Assembly (NCBI GenBank): GCA_016709995.1
Contig: JADJLQ010000001.1
Coordinates: 1,026,001 to 1,090,000 of the forward strand
Source of the DNA: Saprospiraceae bacterium
GTDB taxonomy: Bacteria; Bacteroidota; Bacteroidia; Chitinophagales; Saprospiraceae
Length of the DNA: 64,000 nucleotides
Direction: 5' to 3'
Of the stretch, positions 1 through 8,687 are shown piece by piece. Each line of letters opens with the position of its first letter. Within the stretch, counting starts at the first letter, position 1. Made by a program: the position numbers and the translations under genes. Under the pieces are notes generated by a model, which worked only from the letters and a program-made list of their open reading frames with translations, made no database searches and had not been told where the DNA came from.

Positions 1-1
1 G

Positions 2-91
2 TTACAGGAGATGCATAAAATATATGTGCCTGAGGATCTTCCGTTTGAAGCCAAACTAGCCAAAGAATCAGATACCATAGAATTAGGCTAG
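2..91 (+). CDS. C-terminal end of an unidentified protein (partial)
   Basis: An open frame enters from the left edge and stops at TAG 89-91. It encodes 29 residues ending KESDTIELG. Its stop overlaps the stop of the converging trmH-like gene by a few bases. The fragment is too short to name; it may be only the tail of a gene lying outside the window. Confidence 0.4.
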   Translation, partial: LQEMHKIYVPEDLPFEAKLAKESDTIELG

Positions 92-726
92 CCTTTTTGA
101 ATTTTGATGGAGTTTTTGCCTTTTATCCTTAAAAGTTCTCTCTGAGCATAGTGGTCAAAGAGTTCTTCCTGTTCTTGAGATGACAGTGTAGGCTCATCAT
201 AATATCCCTTTAATTTTCGCTGGCGATACCCTTCGTACAAAGTGACGGCACAGGCTACCGATATATTCAGGCTTTGAACCATTCCTACCTGAGGTATAAT
301 AAAATTGCCATCTACATAAGACAGTGCTTCATCGCTTACACCAAAATGTTCGTTTCCAAACAAGAGCGCTATTTTCTCCGTAAAGTCAATTTCATATAAT
401 CCTTTACTGCCGGGCAAAATTTTAGTCGCCCATATTTTCTCATATCCTTTGCTGCGGACATAATCCATCCCTGTTTTGATATCATCAAATTCATATACTT
501 CAACCCACTTTCTGGCACCTGAAGATGCTCTTTTGCCCAATATGAATTGTTGATGTTCTTCGGCGTGGCTATAGATTAGAAAAATTTCACGAATACCTAC
601 TGCATCACAAGTCCGCATGACTGCACCAATATTATGTGGATCCCTTACATTCTCTAATATGACAGTAAAATGCGATTGTCGCTGCCTGATAAGTCTTTTG
701 ATCTTATCTTGTCTTTTCTCCAGCAT
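88..726 (-). CDS. trmH: TrmH-family tRNA/rRNA 2'-O-methyltransferase (SpoU/SPOUT)
   Basis: Predicted SAM-dependent ribose 2'-O-methyltransferase of the SpoU class, most like tRNA Gm18 methyltransferase TrmH. All three SPOUT motifs are visible: NVRDPHNIGAVMRTCDAVGI near the N-terminus, LLFGNEHFGVS in the middle, and QSLNISVACAVTLYE near the C-terminus, which form the knotted SAM site. I chose ATG 724-726 (about 212 aa). A longer reading starts at TTG 765 inside the upstream gene, whereas the ATG lies 7 bases after that gene's stop. It is the last gene of the nusB-guaA-lipoprotein-trmH run. The exact substrate (tRNA G18 or an rRNA site) cannot be told from sequence. Confidence 0.9.
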   Translation of the reverse strand: MLEKRQDKIKRLIRQRQSHFTVILENVRDPHNIGAVMRTCDAVGIREIFLIYSHAEEHQQFILGKRASSGARKWVEVYEFDDIKTGMDYVRSKGYEKIWATKILPGSKGLYEIDFTEKIALLFGNEHFGVSDEALSYVDGNFIIPQVGMVQSLNISVACAVTLYEGYRQRKLKGYYDEPTLSSQEQEELFDHYAQRELLRIKGKNSIKIQKG

Positions 727-733
727 ATGCTGA

Positions 734-2122
734 TTATTGGACTTTATTGAATCGGAACTGGTCAAATTGAACTATAAATAAAGCTTTGTTTTCAATGCAT
801 TGGATATTCAACAATCGGTCATCAATCGGTTTAGAAGCGTCTATGATTTTCTCCAATCTAAATCCTGAAGCTAATCCATATTGGGTACTTATATCGCCAT
901 AAATTGGGAATTTTCGACCATAGGTAGCCAACATTTTTGCCAAATATCGTATAGCATCGTATCCTTCATAGGCTTCTCTCATAGGAAAAGTTTGATACGC
1001 TTGAAAAAACGACTTTTTAAAGGAGGCCACTTCTGAGGAATTAATATCAGCGAAAGAAGAAGTAGTAATTATTACATTTAACTGCGAAAATAAACTATAA
1101 AAATCCCTGGGATAGTCCAGCCAGGATGGCATCCCAATCACTGTCACAGCACGCTGTTTCCGCATCACATTGATATGTCTCAAAAAGTTAAACACAATAT
1201 TGGGGTCGTCAAATTCGGTTACGATGTACACCGATTTAGTAGTGTCCATATACTTGTAGCCCTCTTCAAATTTGAAGTCATCCTTAACAATGCTTTGAGG
1301 AAGGTTTATTTTTTCTGAGCCCGATAATTTTTGAAGTTCGTTTTCAAAATAAGCCATCAAAGCTTTTGACCTCTCACGACCCACTACACAGATATCCGAC
1401 GGTTTAAACTTAGACATTATAAATTTGCTGAGCTCTTCACAGTGGGTCGGCAAAGATGCTTTTAACAACACATAATTTTCACTGATGTTTTCGAGCGTCC
1501 TGAAAGAATTCCATGGTGCAACCATAGGCACATTCATTTCTTTGGACCATTTGGCTGTTTCACTGAGGTGGTCTCTACGCAAAGGGCCTATTACCAAATC
1601 GGCATTAGCCATTGTAGATCCTTTTAATATCGGAATGATAGCATCCGGGGCTGCTTTGACATCGATGACATCAATATTCATTTTAACTGAGGTATCCAAC
1701 CATCCGGCAGCTCCCATTTTCATCCCAGCATAATAGTGAAAAAACTTCTCAGTTCCCTCGCTGGCGAGATCGCGTCCCAGGTCATCCTCCGAGACCGGCA
1801 GCAATACGGCTACATGGTATTCTTTCTTTAATGCATTGTTTAGCTTATCCTCAGAAATGGCCTCATCTTTGATTAATGGGCCTTGAGTAGATTCTTTCCA
1901 GACTACTGTATCAATATGGGTATTTTGGGCGTTGGCAGGTTCAAACTTGCCGGTTTTGGGATTATAAACCTCAGGCTTAGAAGTCACCACCTCCGGCTTA
2001 ACTGGTGCGACTACTTTGGTCGGACCGGAACAAGCAAACATTAAAAGCAGGCTGATGGAGGCTATGACTGTACCCCAATTATTCCCACTCAATGGTAGCT
2101 GGCGGTTTTGTGCTGATATCAT
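734..2122 (-). CDS. Periplasmic-binding-protein-type 1 lipoprotein (LppC/Leu-binding-like)
   Basis: A 462-aa predicted lipoprotein: hydrophobic stretch TVIASISLLLMFAC followed by SGPTK gives a plausible lipobox Cys near residue 32. The body has the alternating strand-helix pattern of type 1 periplasmic-binding folds (VAVLLPVSEDD..., ADLVIGPLRRDH, NVPMVAPWNSF, VTVIGMPSWLDY, AYEGYDAIRYLAKML), as in LppC/YraM and Leu/Ile/Val-binding proteins. In Bacteroidota such proteins occur without an ABC transporter, and none is next to it here. Its start overlaps the 3' end of guaA by 44 bases; a later start is possible because residues 1-15 are not needed for the signal. Ligand unknown. Confidence 0.75.
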   Translation of the reverse strand: MISAQNRQLPLSGNNWGTVIASISLLLMFACSGPTKVVAPVKPEVVTSKPEVYNPKTGKFEPANAQNTHIDTVVWKESTQGPLIKDEAISEDKLNNALKKEYHVAVLLPVSEDDLGRDLASEGTEKFFHYYAGMKMGAAGWLDTSVKMNIDVIDVKAAPDAIIPILKGSTMANADLVIGPLRRDHLSETAKWSKEMNVPMVAPWNSFRTLENISENYVLLKASLPTHCEELSKFIMSKFKPSDICVVGRERSKALMAYFENELQKLSGSEKINLPQSIVKDDFKFEEGYKYMDTTKSVYIVTEFDDPNIVFNFLRHINVMRKQRAVTVIGMPSWLDYPRDFYSLFSQLNVIITTSSFADINSSEVASFKKSFFQAYQTFPMREAYEGYDAIRYLAKMLATYGRKFPIYGDISTQYGLASGFRLEKIIDASKPIDDRLLNIQCIENKALFIVQFDQFRFNKVQ

Positions 2123-3611
2123 AAACTACTCTATTTATCCCTTTAACTTTATTTATTATTTCATTGGAGACTTCCGCCAAAAATTCATAAGGCAATTTAC
2201 TCCATTCAGCGGTCATGCCATCCATCGAATTTACCGCACGCAATGCCAGGGTAAATTCATAAGTCCTTTCATCGCCCATCACTCCGACTGAACGCACGGG
2301 CAGGAGTATAGCGCCAGCCTGCCAGACAGCGTCGTAGAGTTCATATTTTTTCAACAGTGATATGTAGATCTCATCAGCTTTTTGAAGAATATCTATTTTG
2401 TCCTGGCTGATATCGCCCAATATCCTGATAGCTAGACCAGGACCCGGAAAAGGATGACGCTTCAATATAGAATCGGGTATGCCCAATTCATGACCTATCT
2501 TTCTGACTTCATCCTTAAACAACATTCTCAACGGCTCAAGTACTTTTAAGTGCAATTTTTCAGGTAATCCCCCAACATTGTGATGTGACTTTATCGTCAC
2601 CGTCGGGCCATGTACAGAAACGGATTCGATCACATCCGGATAGATGGTCCCTTGTGCAAGCCATTTGACCTCACTCAGGGAGGTAGCTTCTTTTTCAAAC
2701 ACATCTATAAAAGCTTTTCCAATAATCTTGCGCTTTTGCTCAGGATCAGAGACCCCTTTGAGTGCTTCGAGGAAATGAGTCGATGCATTGATCGATTTGA
2801 CATTAAAACCATGTTCCTCGTAAACCTTCATGACCTGGGCTGTCTCGCCTTTCCGCATCAAACCATGGTCGATATACACCCCATGTAGGTTTTTTCCAAT
2901 AGCACGGTGTATCAGCGCTGCAGCTACCGTACTATCCACTCCTCCGGAAATAGCGAGCAAAACATGCTCATCACCTACAGCCTCTTTAATTTTTGCTACT
3001 TGTTCTTCAATAAAAACAGCGGGAGTCCAATCGCCCTTAAAGCCGGCGATATGGATAAGAAAGTTCTCTAGTATCTTTTTTCCTTGCAGAGAGTGAGTCA
3101 CTTCAGGATGAAACTGAATAGCATATACTGGAGCCATGTAAGCTTCAGATTTAAAAGCCGCTACCGGAATAGATTCAGTCGAAGCAAGCAAGGTAAAATT
3201 GGAAGGTATTTTTTTGATGGTATCTGCATGAGACATCCAAATTTGAGACCCCGCCTTGACCCCATCAAAAAAGCGGTCAGCCGTTCCCACCAGGTTTAAT
3301 TGGGCTTTGCCATATTCTCTATGGTCTGATTTGACCACTTCACCACCTAAGCTATCAGCCAATAATTGAGCCCCATAACAAATGGCTAAAACCGGTACCT
3401 TCCCCAATAGGTCTTCCAACGGAATTCGTAAGGGGTTTTCATCCTTGACAGAACAAGGGCTGCCGGAAAGGATGACAGCCTTAGTATGCTCATTGATTTG
3501 ATATTGAGAAAATGGTTTGATTTCACAATAAATATTAAGCTCCCTAATTCTACGGGCAATGAGCTGGGTGTACTGAGAGCCAAAATCAAGAATTAATACT
3601 TGTTCGTGCAT
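2079..3611 (-). CDS. guaA: GMP synthase (glutamine-hydrolysing)
   Basis: Converts XMP, ATP and glutamine to GMP in purine synthesis. The N-terminal class I glutamine amidotransferase begins LILDFGSQYTQLIARRIRE. Its nucleophile is Cys78 in AICYGAQ, with the His/Glu pair in FHPEVTHS. The ATP-pyrophosphatase domain has the P-loop SGGVDSTVAA and the C-terminal dimerisation domain has HPFPGPGLAIRILG, ending in the usual PPATIEWE. The 510-aa length is normal. ATG 3609-3611 lies one base after the nusB stop, so the two are surely co-transcribed. Confidence 0.98.
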   Translation of the reverse strand: MHEQVLILDFGSQYTQLIARRIRELNIYCEIKPFSQYQINEHTKAVILSGSPCSVKDENPLRIPLEDLLGKVPVLAICYGAQLLADSLGGEVVKSDHREYGKAQLNLVGTADRFFDGVKAGSQIWMSHADTIKKIPSNFTLLASTESIPVAAFKSEAYMAPVYAIQFHPEVTHSLQGKKILENFLIHIAGFKGDWTPAVFIEEQVAKIKEAVGDEHVLLAISGGVDSTVAAALIHRAIGKNLHGVYIDHGLMRKGETAQVMKVYEEHGFNVKSINASTHFLEALKGVSDPEQKRKIIGKAFIDVFEKEATSLSEVKWLAQGTIYPDVIESVSVHGPTVTIKSHHNVGGLPEKLHLKVLEPLRMLFKDEVRKIGHELGIPDSILKRHPFPGPGLAIRILGDISQDKIDILQKADEIYISLLKKYELYDAVWQAGAILLPVRSVGVMGDERTYEFTLALRAVNSMDGMTAEWSKLPYEFLAEVSNEIINKVKGINRVVYDISTKPPATIEWE

Positions 3612-3612
3612 A

Positions 3613-4548
3613 TTATTCTGCGAGTAACCCTCTGCCGGACTTTTTAATTAAATTCTTTTGAAGGAGATCTTTCATGATCTTATCCAATACTCCATTGATG
3701 AACTCTTTGCTTTTGGGGGTGGAATAAATTTTTGAAAGCTCTACATATTCATTGAGCGTGGCATTGGTAGGGATCGATTCAAAATTGAGAAATTCTGCAA
3801 TAGCCATTTTAAGTAATATCATGTCTACCACTGCAACCCTTTCAGCTTCCCAGTTTCTAAGAGTTGGCTTGATGATCGCAGCATATTCTTCATCGTTTTC
3901 GACAACCGCATGCAAAAGGGACTTGCCAAATGCCAGAGTATCAGTCTCCGTCAGCATATACTCTTTATAAAATTCATCTTTGGCTGGCAATGACTTCAGC
4001 GTTTTTTTGATAGCGCCGATGATGAGCGAATCATCATCTTCCCAATTATAAAGTTGATCTTCGACAGTCTCATTGAATAACACATTTTTTCTCAGAAAAC
4101 GGTAGAGTTCAAGAAGGGTCTCAAGGTGGTTTTTATCTTCTGTAGCCTTATCTGCATAAGCCTTGTACCAATCTAATTTGGCAAACTCACTGTAAATATT
4201 CTTAAGTACATCTTCGTCAACCCATTGTACAAAACCGCCTTTGTCAAATAATTTTTGAAGCTTCTTGTTCTGCACCAGGCTCTGGATCAATTCGTTTTCA
4301 TATAGAACGGGAACAAAGTTTTTATCGTCCACAGACGGCAAATATTTATTTTGGATTTTGTCTGCTACATTTTTGGCCTGTTTGCAGATATGCTGAACCA
4401 GGTACAATTGAAACAAATACAGATTAAAAGAATTTTGGATCGACTGATCAAAAATTTTGGGAAGGTGTGTTTCTAGCAGGTAAGGATCTCTGTTTTTGGC
4501 AAACAAGATCTGCATAACCTTGACTCTTAAATTTCTCCTACTTAACAT
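3613..4548 (-). CDS. nusB: Transcription antitermination factor NusB (long Bacteroidota form)
   Basis: NusB binds boxA RNA with NusE in rRNA antitermination. This protein is 311 aa, about twice the E. coli length, as is usual in Bacteroidota. The N-terminal part opens with LSRRNLRVKVMQILFA, and the classic C-terminal helices are present (RVAVVDMILLKMAIAEFL, followed by NEYVELSKIYSTPKSKEFIN and GVLDKIMKDL). The middle roughly 120 residues are the lineage-specific insertion. It is the first gene of the operon leading to guaA, with a well-formed promoter just upstream. Confidence 0.93.
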   Translation of the reverse strand: MLSRRNLRVKVMQILFAKNRDPYLLETHLPKIFDQSIQNSFNLYLFQLYLVQHICKQAKNVADKIQNKYLPSVDDKNFVPVLYENELIQSLVQNKKLQKLFDKGGFVQWVDEDVLKNIYSEFAKLDWYKAYADKATEDKNHLETLLELYRFLRKNVLFNETVEDQLYNWEDDDSLIIGAIKKTLKSLPAKDEFYKEYMLTETDTLAFGKSLLHAVVENDEEYAAIIKPTLRNWEAERVAVVDMILLKMAIAEFLNFESIPTNATLNEYVELSKIYSTPKSKEFINGVLDKIMKDLLQKNLIKKSGRGLLAE

Positions 4549-4575
4549 GGGCTGTTGTCGTCACTTCTGATGGCA

Positions 4576-4603
4576 CAAATATAATGAATTATACTATATC
4601 CAA
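4576..4603 (-). promoter_or_regulatory. Bacteroidota-type promoter of the nusB-guaA operon
   Basis: Reading the minus strand, TTG (4601-4603), 17 bases, then TATATTTG (4576-4583) matches the TTG-N17-23-TAnnTTTG sigma-A consensus of Bacteroidota. The nusB ATG lies 28 bases downstream of the -7 box. Confidence 0.7.
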
Positions 4604-4677
4604 TTTATTAATTCATAGTTCAATGAAGTCTTTCCTGTTCCCAAAAACAGATCTATACTTTTTAAACTTAAGAAGGG

Positions 4678-6153
4678 TTATTTCATCAACGCACGAAGCT
4701 CTTCCAGGCTCGGCAATTGTTTATAGTGCCATTTTTGAATTATTTTTCCGTTTTTCCATAAGATCAGACCTGGATTAGATCGCATAATTGTCTTTAAAAG
4801 GATATCATCTGCCTGATAAATTGGGTAAGCTGCATTAATCTTTTGTGCAAAATCATTCATATGGCTAGACCCTAATCCGCCAGTTACCGCAAAAGTCTTT
4901 ATTCCTTCCTTTGTGAGCACATTCACCAGCGGATTGATCTGCTGATCAAAAATGTCAAAATCTGCTTTGGTAGGTTCAAATTGGTCCACTTTATTTGTGA
5001 CTTGGTTCGTTCCTGCAAAGATTTTCAATCGCACGGTGTCCTTATTTTGGATTACCAAAGAGTCAATAAATATACTGTCTGTCTGTACTTTATCTACAGT
5101 TATAGTATTACCATGTATTTTATAAGCATTGACCATCAGCGAATATCCCTCGTTATTTAAAATATCCAATGTAACATCAGTCCCATGCTCGTCTAGTATC
5201 TGAAATTCACTGACTTTAGTTTTAGTGACAGTGGACTCACCATATACAAACTTGGTATCCCAATCTTCTTTAGGATATTTCTTAAATTCTTTCATATAGG
5301 TGGCATATGGCACACTGAGGATTTCGCCGGACTTTTTATTTTTCACTTGCGCCTTTTCAATCTGTACGGCCTGTGCAGCATCAAGTTCCATCTTACGGGT
5401 AGTCGCTATATCGGCGCCATTTCTAAATGGTCTAAAATCCCAAATTGGTTCATTCATAAAAGTATTGTACGAACAAAACAACAAACTAACCAACAGACTT
5501 ATTACCATAATGCCTCGTCTAACACCTACAGTCCAGAGTTGATGCTTAGCTTTAGCCCAAATCACAAATAGGACACCGGGGATCAACAAGAATAGATCCT
5601 TAAAAAAGGAAACTTTAGGATCCAACTTGAGAAAGTCACCGAAACAACCACAATCTGATACCCTCATTTGAAGAGGTTCGTAGTCTCCCCAGGCACTAAA
5701 ATCAAAAAAATTGGAATTGGACGGAACATATCCGGTCAAATAAGTAAAACCGGTGAGTTTCGTAAAAAAGATCAATAATATAAGCAATATCCAAGCGGTG
5801 AGTTTAGGAGCATATCCAATGATGAGGGCTACTCCCAAAAGTATCTCCAACAAGATCATAAAAATCGAAAACGATACTGTATAGTGAGATAAACTGGAAA
5901 ATAAAGGCACCAGGAAGCTGGCCTTAGTCGCTTCAAATGTTTGCTGAAATGCTGCGAAATACTGTTCCATTTTAAAGGCAGTGCCCATCGGATCCACCGC
6001 CTTGACAAAACCTGAAAAGATAAACCAGACCCCTACAAAATTCTTTAAAAAGGATAACCACCAATGATCAGGTTTCTTCACCCATTTGCCAAAAATATAA
6101 GTCAAAAGCAGGCCAATGGTGGCAAAAGCAAATATTAATGTACTCAGCGTCAT
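4678..6153 (-). CDS. BT_3928-type DoxX/MauE membrane protein with thioredoxin-like tail
   Basis: A 491-aa protein. Residues about 1-240 contain several membrane spans of DoxX/MauE character (NFVGVWFIFSGFVKAVDPMG, ILLEILLGVALIIGYAPKLT). A loop Cys pair occurs in VSDCGCFGDF, a typical DoxX-type CxC motif. The C-terminal half is soluble, and its last roughly 90 residues read like a degenerate thioredoxin fold (NPGLILWKNGKIIQKWHY) without a CxxC. Such proteins are usually described only as the BT_3928 family and are thought to act in envelope redox or quinone-linked chemistry. Its start overlaps the DUF1599 gene stop as ATGA, indicating translational coupling. Confidence 0.8.
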   Translation of the reverse strand: MTLSTLIFAFATIGLLLTYIFGKWVKKPDHWWLSFLKNFVGVWFIFSGFVKAVDPMGTAFKMEQYFAAFQQTFEATKASFLVPLFSSLSHYTVSFSIFMILLEILLGVALIIGYAPKLTAWILLILLIFFTKLTGFTYLTGYVPSNSNFFDFSAWGDYEPLQMRVSDCGCFGDFLKLDPKVSFFKDLFLLIPGVLFVIWAKAKHQLWTVGVRRGIMVISLLVSLLFCSYNTFMNEPIWDFRPFRNGADIATTRKMELDAAQAVQIEKAQVKNKKSGEILSVPYATYMKEFKKYPKEDWDTKFVYGESTVTKTKVSEFQILDEHGTDVTLDILNNEGYSLMVNAYKIHGNTITVDKVQTDSIFIDSLVIQNKDTVRLKIFAGTNQVTNKVDQFEPTKADFDIFDQQINPLVNVLTKEGIKTFAVTGGLGSSHMNDFAQKINAAYPIYQADDILLKTIMRSNPGLILWKNGKIIQKWHYKQLPSLEELRALMK

Positions 6154-6710
6154 CAGAAATTGGGATTTAGTGATTGGTTTATCAAGATCAGTGCAAAAAT
6201 AGCGTAATTCATGATGTCCATAAAATTGGAGTCTACCCCTTCAGATACGAGGGTATTCCCTTTTTTATCTTCTATTTCTTTGATCCGGATTATTTTCATC
6301 AGTATAAGGTCAGTCATGGAGCTAATTCTCATGGATCTCCAGACCTCATCATAATCGTGGTTTTTCGCCAGCATCAATTGATAAACCTTTTCAGCTTTTT
6401 CGTCATAAAAACCGACCACATTGGATTTACGCAGTTCATCTGCAATGATTCCATTCTCCCTGTCCAGCTGTATGAGGGCCATAATACAATAATTGACAAT
6501 CCCAATGAACTCATTTTCAATGCTATCCTGTATTTTTTGATCCTTTTTGGTATCAATAGATCTGATCCGGGCAGCTTTGATATAGATCTGGTCAGTAATA
6601 GAGGATGACCTTAAAACCCTCCAGGCTGTCCCGTAATCGTGGTTTTTTTTGAAAAAAAGTTCTCGACATTCGTTTAATACAGCAGTAAATTGCCGGGGAG
6701 TTTCACTCAT
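6153..6710 (-). CDS. DUF1599 protein with two tandem domain copies (nucleotide-modification-associated domain 1)
   Basis: About 185 aa from ATG 6708-6710; a longer reading would start at TTG 6725 and is less likely. The protein is an internal duplication: FKKNHDYGTAWRVLRSSSIT is echoed about 90 residues later by LAKNHDYDEVWRSMRISSMT. Each copy is followed by an RIRSI/RIKEI segment and a helix rich in N, F and I. This tandem arrangement is the normal one for DUF1599, which comparative work has linked to modified nucleotide metabolism in phages; its role in the chromosome is not known. It is coupled (ATGA) to the downstream DoxX-type gene and has its own promoter. Confidence 0.85.
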   Translation of the reverse strand: MSETPRQFTAVLNECRELFFKKNHDYGTAWRVLRSSSITDQIYIKAARIRSIDTKKDQKIQDSIENEFIGIVNYCIMALIQLDRENGIIADELRKSNVVGFYDEKAEKVYQLMLAKNHDYDEVWRSMRISSMTDLILMKIIRIKEIEDKKGNTLVSEGVDSNFMDIMNYAIFALILINQSLNPNF

Positions 6711-6714
6711 GCCG

Positions 6715-6747
6715 CAAATATACAAATATCAAGAATTGGCTGAGCAA
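6715..6747 (-). promoter_or_regulatory. Promoter of the DUF1599-DoxX operon
   Basis: On the minus strand, TTG (6745-6747), 22 bases, then TATATTTG (6715-6722), a full match to the Bacteroidota consensus. The -7 box ends only 4 bases before the ATG at 6710, so the transcript should be leaderless or nearly so. Confidence 0.6.
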
Positions 6748-6772
6748 GGGGCCGACCCAATCATGAGCCGAT

Positions 6773-7657
6773 CTAATTCTTTGGTTTCCTGATCGTAAAT
6801 ACTCGGGAGATATTAAACCCAAAATGGATATCGCCCTGTCCCCAATCACCTACCGTTTCAGCGATATACCCTTTTTCTATCATGGAAGTCGAATTGGAAG
6901 CGTGCAATTGAAAGACATGACCTCCGGTCTCTATATCGAAACCTATGGACAATGAAGGTTTATATTCTGAGGAGATTTGATTAGGCAGAAGATAAATATA
7001 TTCGGCATTCAGAGAAGTTCTTTTGGACAGTTTTATTCGCCCTCCAGCTCCGACGGCTAATACATCATTTTTTTCATTGGTAGTAAGGGTTAGATTCCTG
7101 TGAACCACTGTCGGGGATATTTGCAATGAAAGTCCCTCAGTGAGTTTTGAGCCTATGATTAACTGACCGGTGTAAAACAGGTTATTGACGAAAAAATTGG
7201 TACGATCAGGTGTGGTGTTGACCGTTTTAATCGCAGATCCACCGAACACACTCACAGTCAAAGGAAAAGACTTGTAGCCGGAAGTCTGTTTAAACAAGCG
7301 CCATTTAAAATAACCATCTACTGTTTTTTCAAAGGAGCTTCGTCCAACACCAATCATTAACCCTTTGGAGATACCATATTCTCCCCCTATTCTGATGGAA
7401 GCCTGATCCAGGCCGAAAAACTCTCTGACCCCACTGCTGAGGAACCCGAATCTGTGGGAAATCTTAAAGTCAAAAACCCCAGCAGCAGTTTGCTCTATGG
7501 AGGGTAAGTTGATGACTCGGGTGGTCTTGAAGGTGGCTGTTACAGGTTCTTTGACTTTTGCATCAAGAGAGTCATTCAAAAGTGAAAGGAGATCTTCCTG
7601 ACTATATAATGAGATGGAAACAAAGCTGCAAAAAAGGAGTAGTATGAATCGGTTCAT
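6773..7657 (-). CDS. DUF5777-family outer-membrane beta-barrel protein
   Basis: A 294-aa exported protein: signal peptide MNRFILLLFCSFVSISLYSQ, then amphipathic strands typical of a small outer-membrane barrel (FDFKISHRFGFLSSG, FGLDQASIRIGGEYGIS, LMIGVGRSSFEKTVDGYFKW) and a C-terminal aromatic-ending strand (IHFGFNISRVFTIRKPKN). The pattern matches DUF5777. It is the last gene of a run with YceI, an OB-fold protein and two cytochrome-like lipoproteins, an arrangement I recognise as recurrent in Bacteroidota. A role as the outer-membrane component of that system is an inference from this linkage. Confidence 0.8.
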   Translation of the reverse strand: MNRFILLLFCSFVSISLYSQEDLLSLLNDSLDAKVKEPVTATFKTTRVINLPSIEQTAAGVFDFKISHRFGFLSSGVREFFGLDQASIRIGGEYGISKGLMIGVGRSSFEKTVDGYFKWRLFKQTSGYKSFPLTVSVFGGSAIKTVNTTPDRTNFFVNNLFYTGQLIIGSKLTEGLSLQISPTVVHRNLTLTTNEKNDVLAVGAGGRIKLSKRTSLNAEYIYLLPNQISSEYKPSLSIGFDIETGGHVFQLHASNSTSMIEKGYIAETVGDWGQGDIHFGFNISRVFTIRKPKN

Positions 7658-7690
7658 AAAATTGGATAAAAATAAAAGTACTAAGATAGG

Positions 7691-8254
7691 TTATTGAGAT
7701 TTCTTGAGTTCTTGAAGTTCAACTTGAATGGTGACTTTGGCAGTTTTGGCCACTTTATCACTAACGAGTGAAGGTATCGAGATATCAAAGTCACCTACTG
7801 TAAGATTAAAATCAGTATCGGCTGTAATTTTACCTCCACTCACCCTGAAATTGACCACATTGTCAACAGACTTGGTGACGCCATGAATCGTTATTTTTCC
7901 TTCAAAATTGCCTTTATACTTGCCATCTTTTAAAAATTGTACTTCTTTGATATTTGAAATGGTTCCCTTAAATATAGCTTTGGGAAATTTGGTTGATTCC
8001 AAATAATTTTCATTAAAATGTTCCTGCATCAGGGCTTTGTCGAAATTGAATGATTTGATGAGTACGGCCATCTCTACTGCTCCAGTTTCTGCATTGAGAA
8101 CACAGTTTGCAGATTTCGCTACAGCTTCGATTTTTTCTAATGGAGAACTGGCTTCAAAATTAACGACCCCGGTTTTCGTGTAATAGATCTGCCCGTGAAG
8201 GGGTATCAGGCCAATGAAGACTAAAGCAAGGCTTATAAAACTTATTTTTTTCAT
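7691..8254 (-). CDS. YceI-family periplasmic lipocalin-like protein
   Basis: A 187-aa protein with a signal peptide ending near GQIYY. The YceI beta-barrel follows: VVNFEASSPLEKIEA, a helix/strand with LMQEHFNENYLESTKFPKAI, then KITIHGVTKSV and a final strand AKVTIQVELQEL. YceI proteins bind polyisoprenoid or other hydrophobic molecules in the periplasm. In this operon, between a membrane-anchored OB-fold protein and a barrel, a carrier role for a quinone-like or lipid molecule is conceivable, but nothing in the sequence proves it. Confidence 0.88.
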   Translation of the reverse strand: MKKISFISLALVFIGLIPLHGQIYYTKTGVVNFEASSPLEKIEAVAKSANCVLNAETGAVEMAVLIKSFNFDKALMQEHFNENYLESTKFPKAIFKGTISNIKEVQFLKDGKYKGNFEGKITIHGVTKSVDNVVNFRVSGGKITADTDFNLTVGDFDISIPSLVSDKVAKTAKVTIQVELQELKKSQ

Positions 8255-8263
8255 TTTTTTTGA

Positions 8264-8677
8264 TTACTTGATTAAAACACATCGGTCAATAACTACATCT
8301 GCGAGATATCCCGAGCAGATACCTTTGAAACGAACTTCATCTCCAATTGTAAAAAGATGATCTTCATGTGCAGAAAAAGGGTCCAAATTGCAGATAACAG
8401 AAGAAAGTGGATCGGCAGTTTCCAACATAACTATCGTCTGCTCCCCTTCTTTTTTTATTTCTCCGATTTTACCACTGACAGTAATTACTTTATCAAGGTG
8501 CTTTTCATTTGCAGCAGCTTCATTTTTGTTAAAATCGGCCATGAGATCAGTAGCATTTATACTGGTTTGAGATTCTGCAGAAGTCATATCTGTGTGCGGC
8601 TTGTTATATATTTTGTAGCCAATGAAGGCCCCAATGATGCCAAGGAAAACAATCGTTAAAAGAATCTTTGATTTCAT
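8264..8677 (-). CDS. Membrane-anchored OB-fold (tRNA_anti-like) protein
   Basis: 137 aa: an N-terminal membrane anchor (ILLTIVFLGIIGAFIGYKIY), then an OB-fold domain similar to tRNA_anti-like proteins. Residues about 40-137 include LMADFNKNEAAANEKHLDKV, the strand VITVSGKIGEIKKEG, and the C-terminal GDEVRFKGICSGYLADVVID. Despite the family name, the anchor places the OB-fold outside the cytoplasm, so nucleic-acid binding is unlikely. It lies 10 bases upstream of the YceI gene in the same operon. Confidence 0.8.
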   Translation of the reverse strand: MKSKILLTIVFLGIIGAFIGYKIYNKPHTDMTSAESQTSINATDLMADFNKNEAAANEKHLDKVITVSGKIGEIKKEGEQTIVMLETADPLSSVICNLDPFSAHEDHLFTIGDEVRFKGICSGYLADVVIDRCVLIK

Positions 8678-8687
8678 AATAATCTAT

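Noticed and set aside
88..765. Longer trmH reading from TTG 765
   Set aside because: It would overlap the lipoprotein gene, while ATG 726 lies just after that gene's stop and keeps all SPOUT motifs.
1485..1733. Opposite-strand frames inside guaA, the lipoprotein, YfhO and sulfatase genes
   Set aside because: They mirror well-supported genes and show no independent family features.
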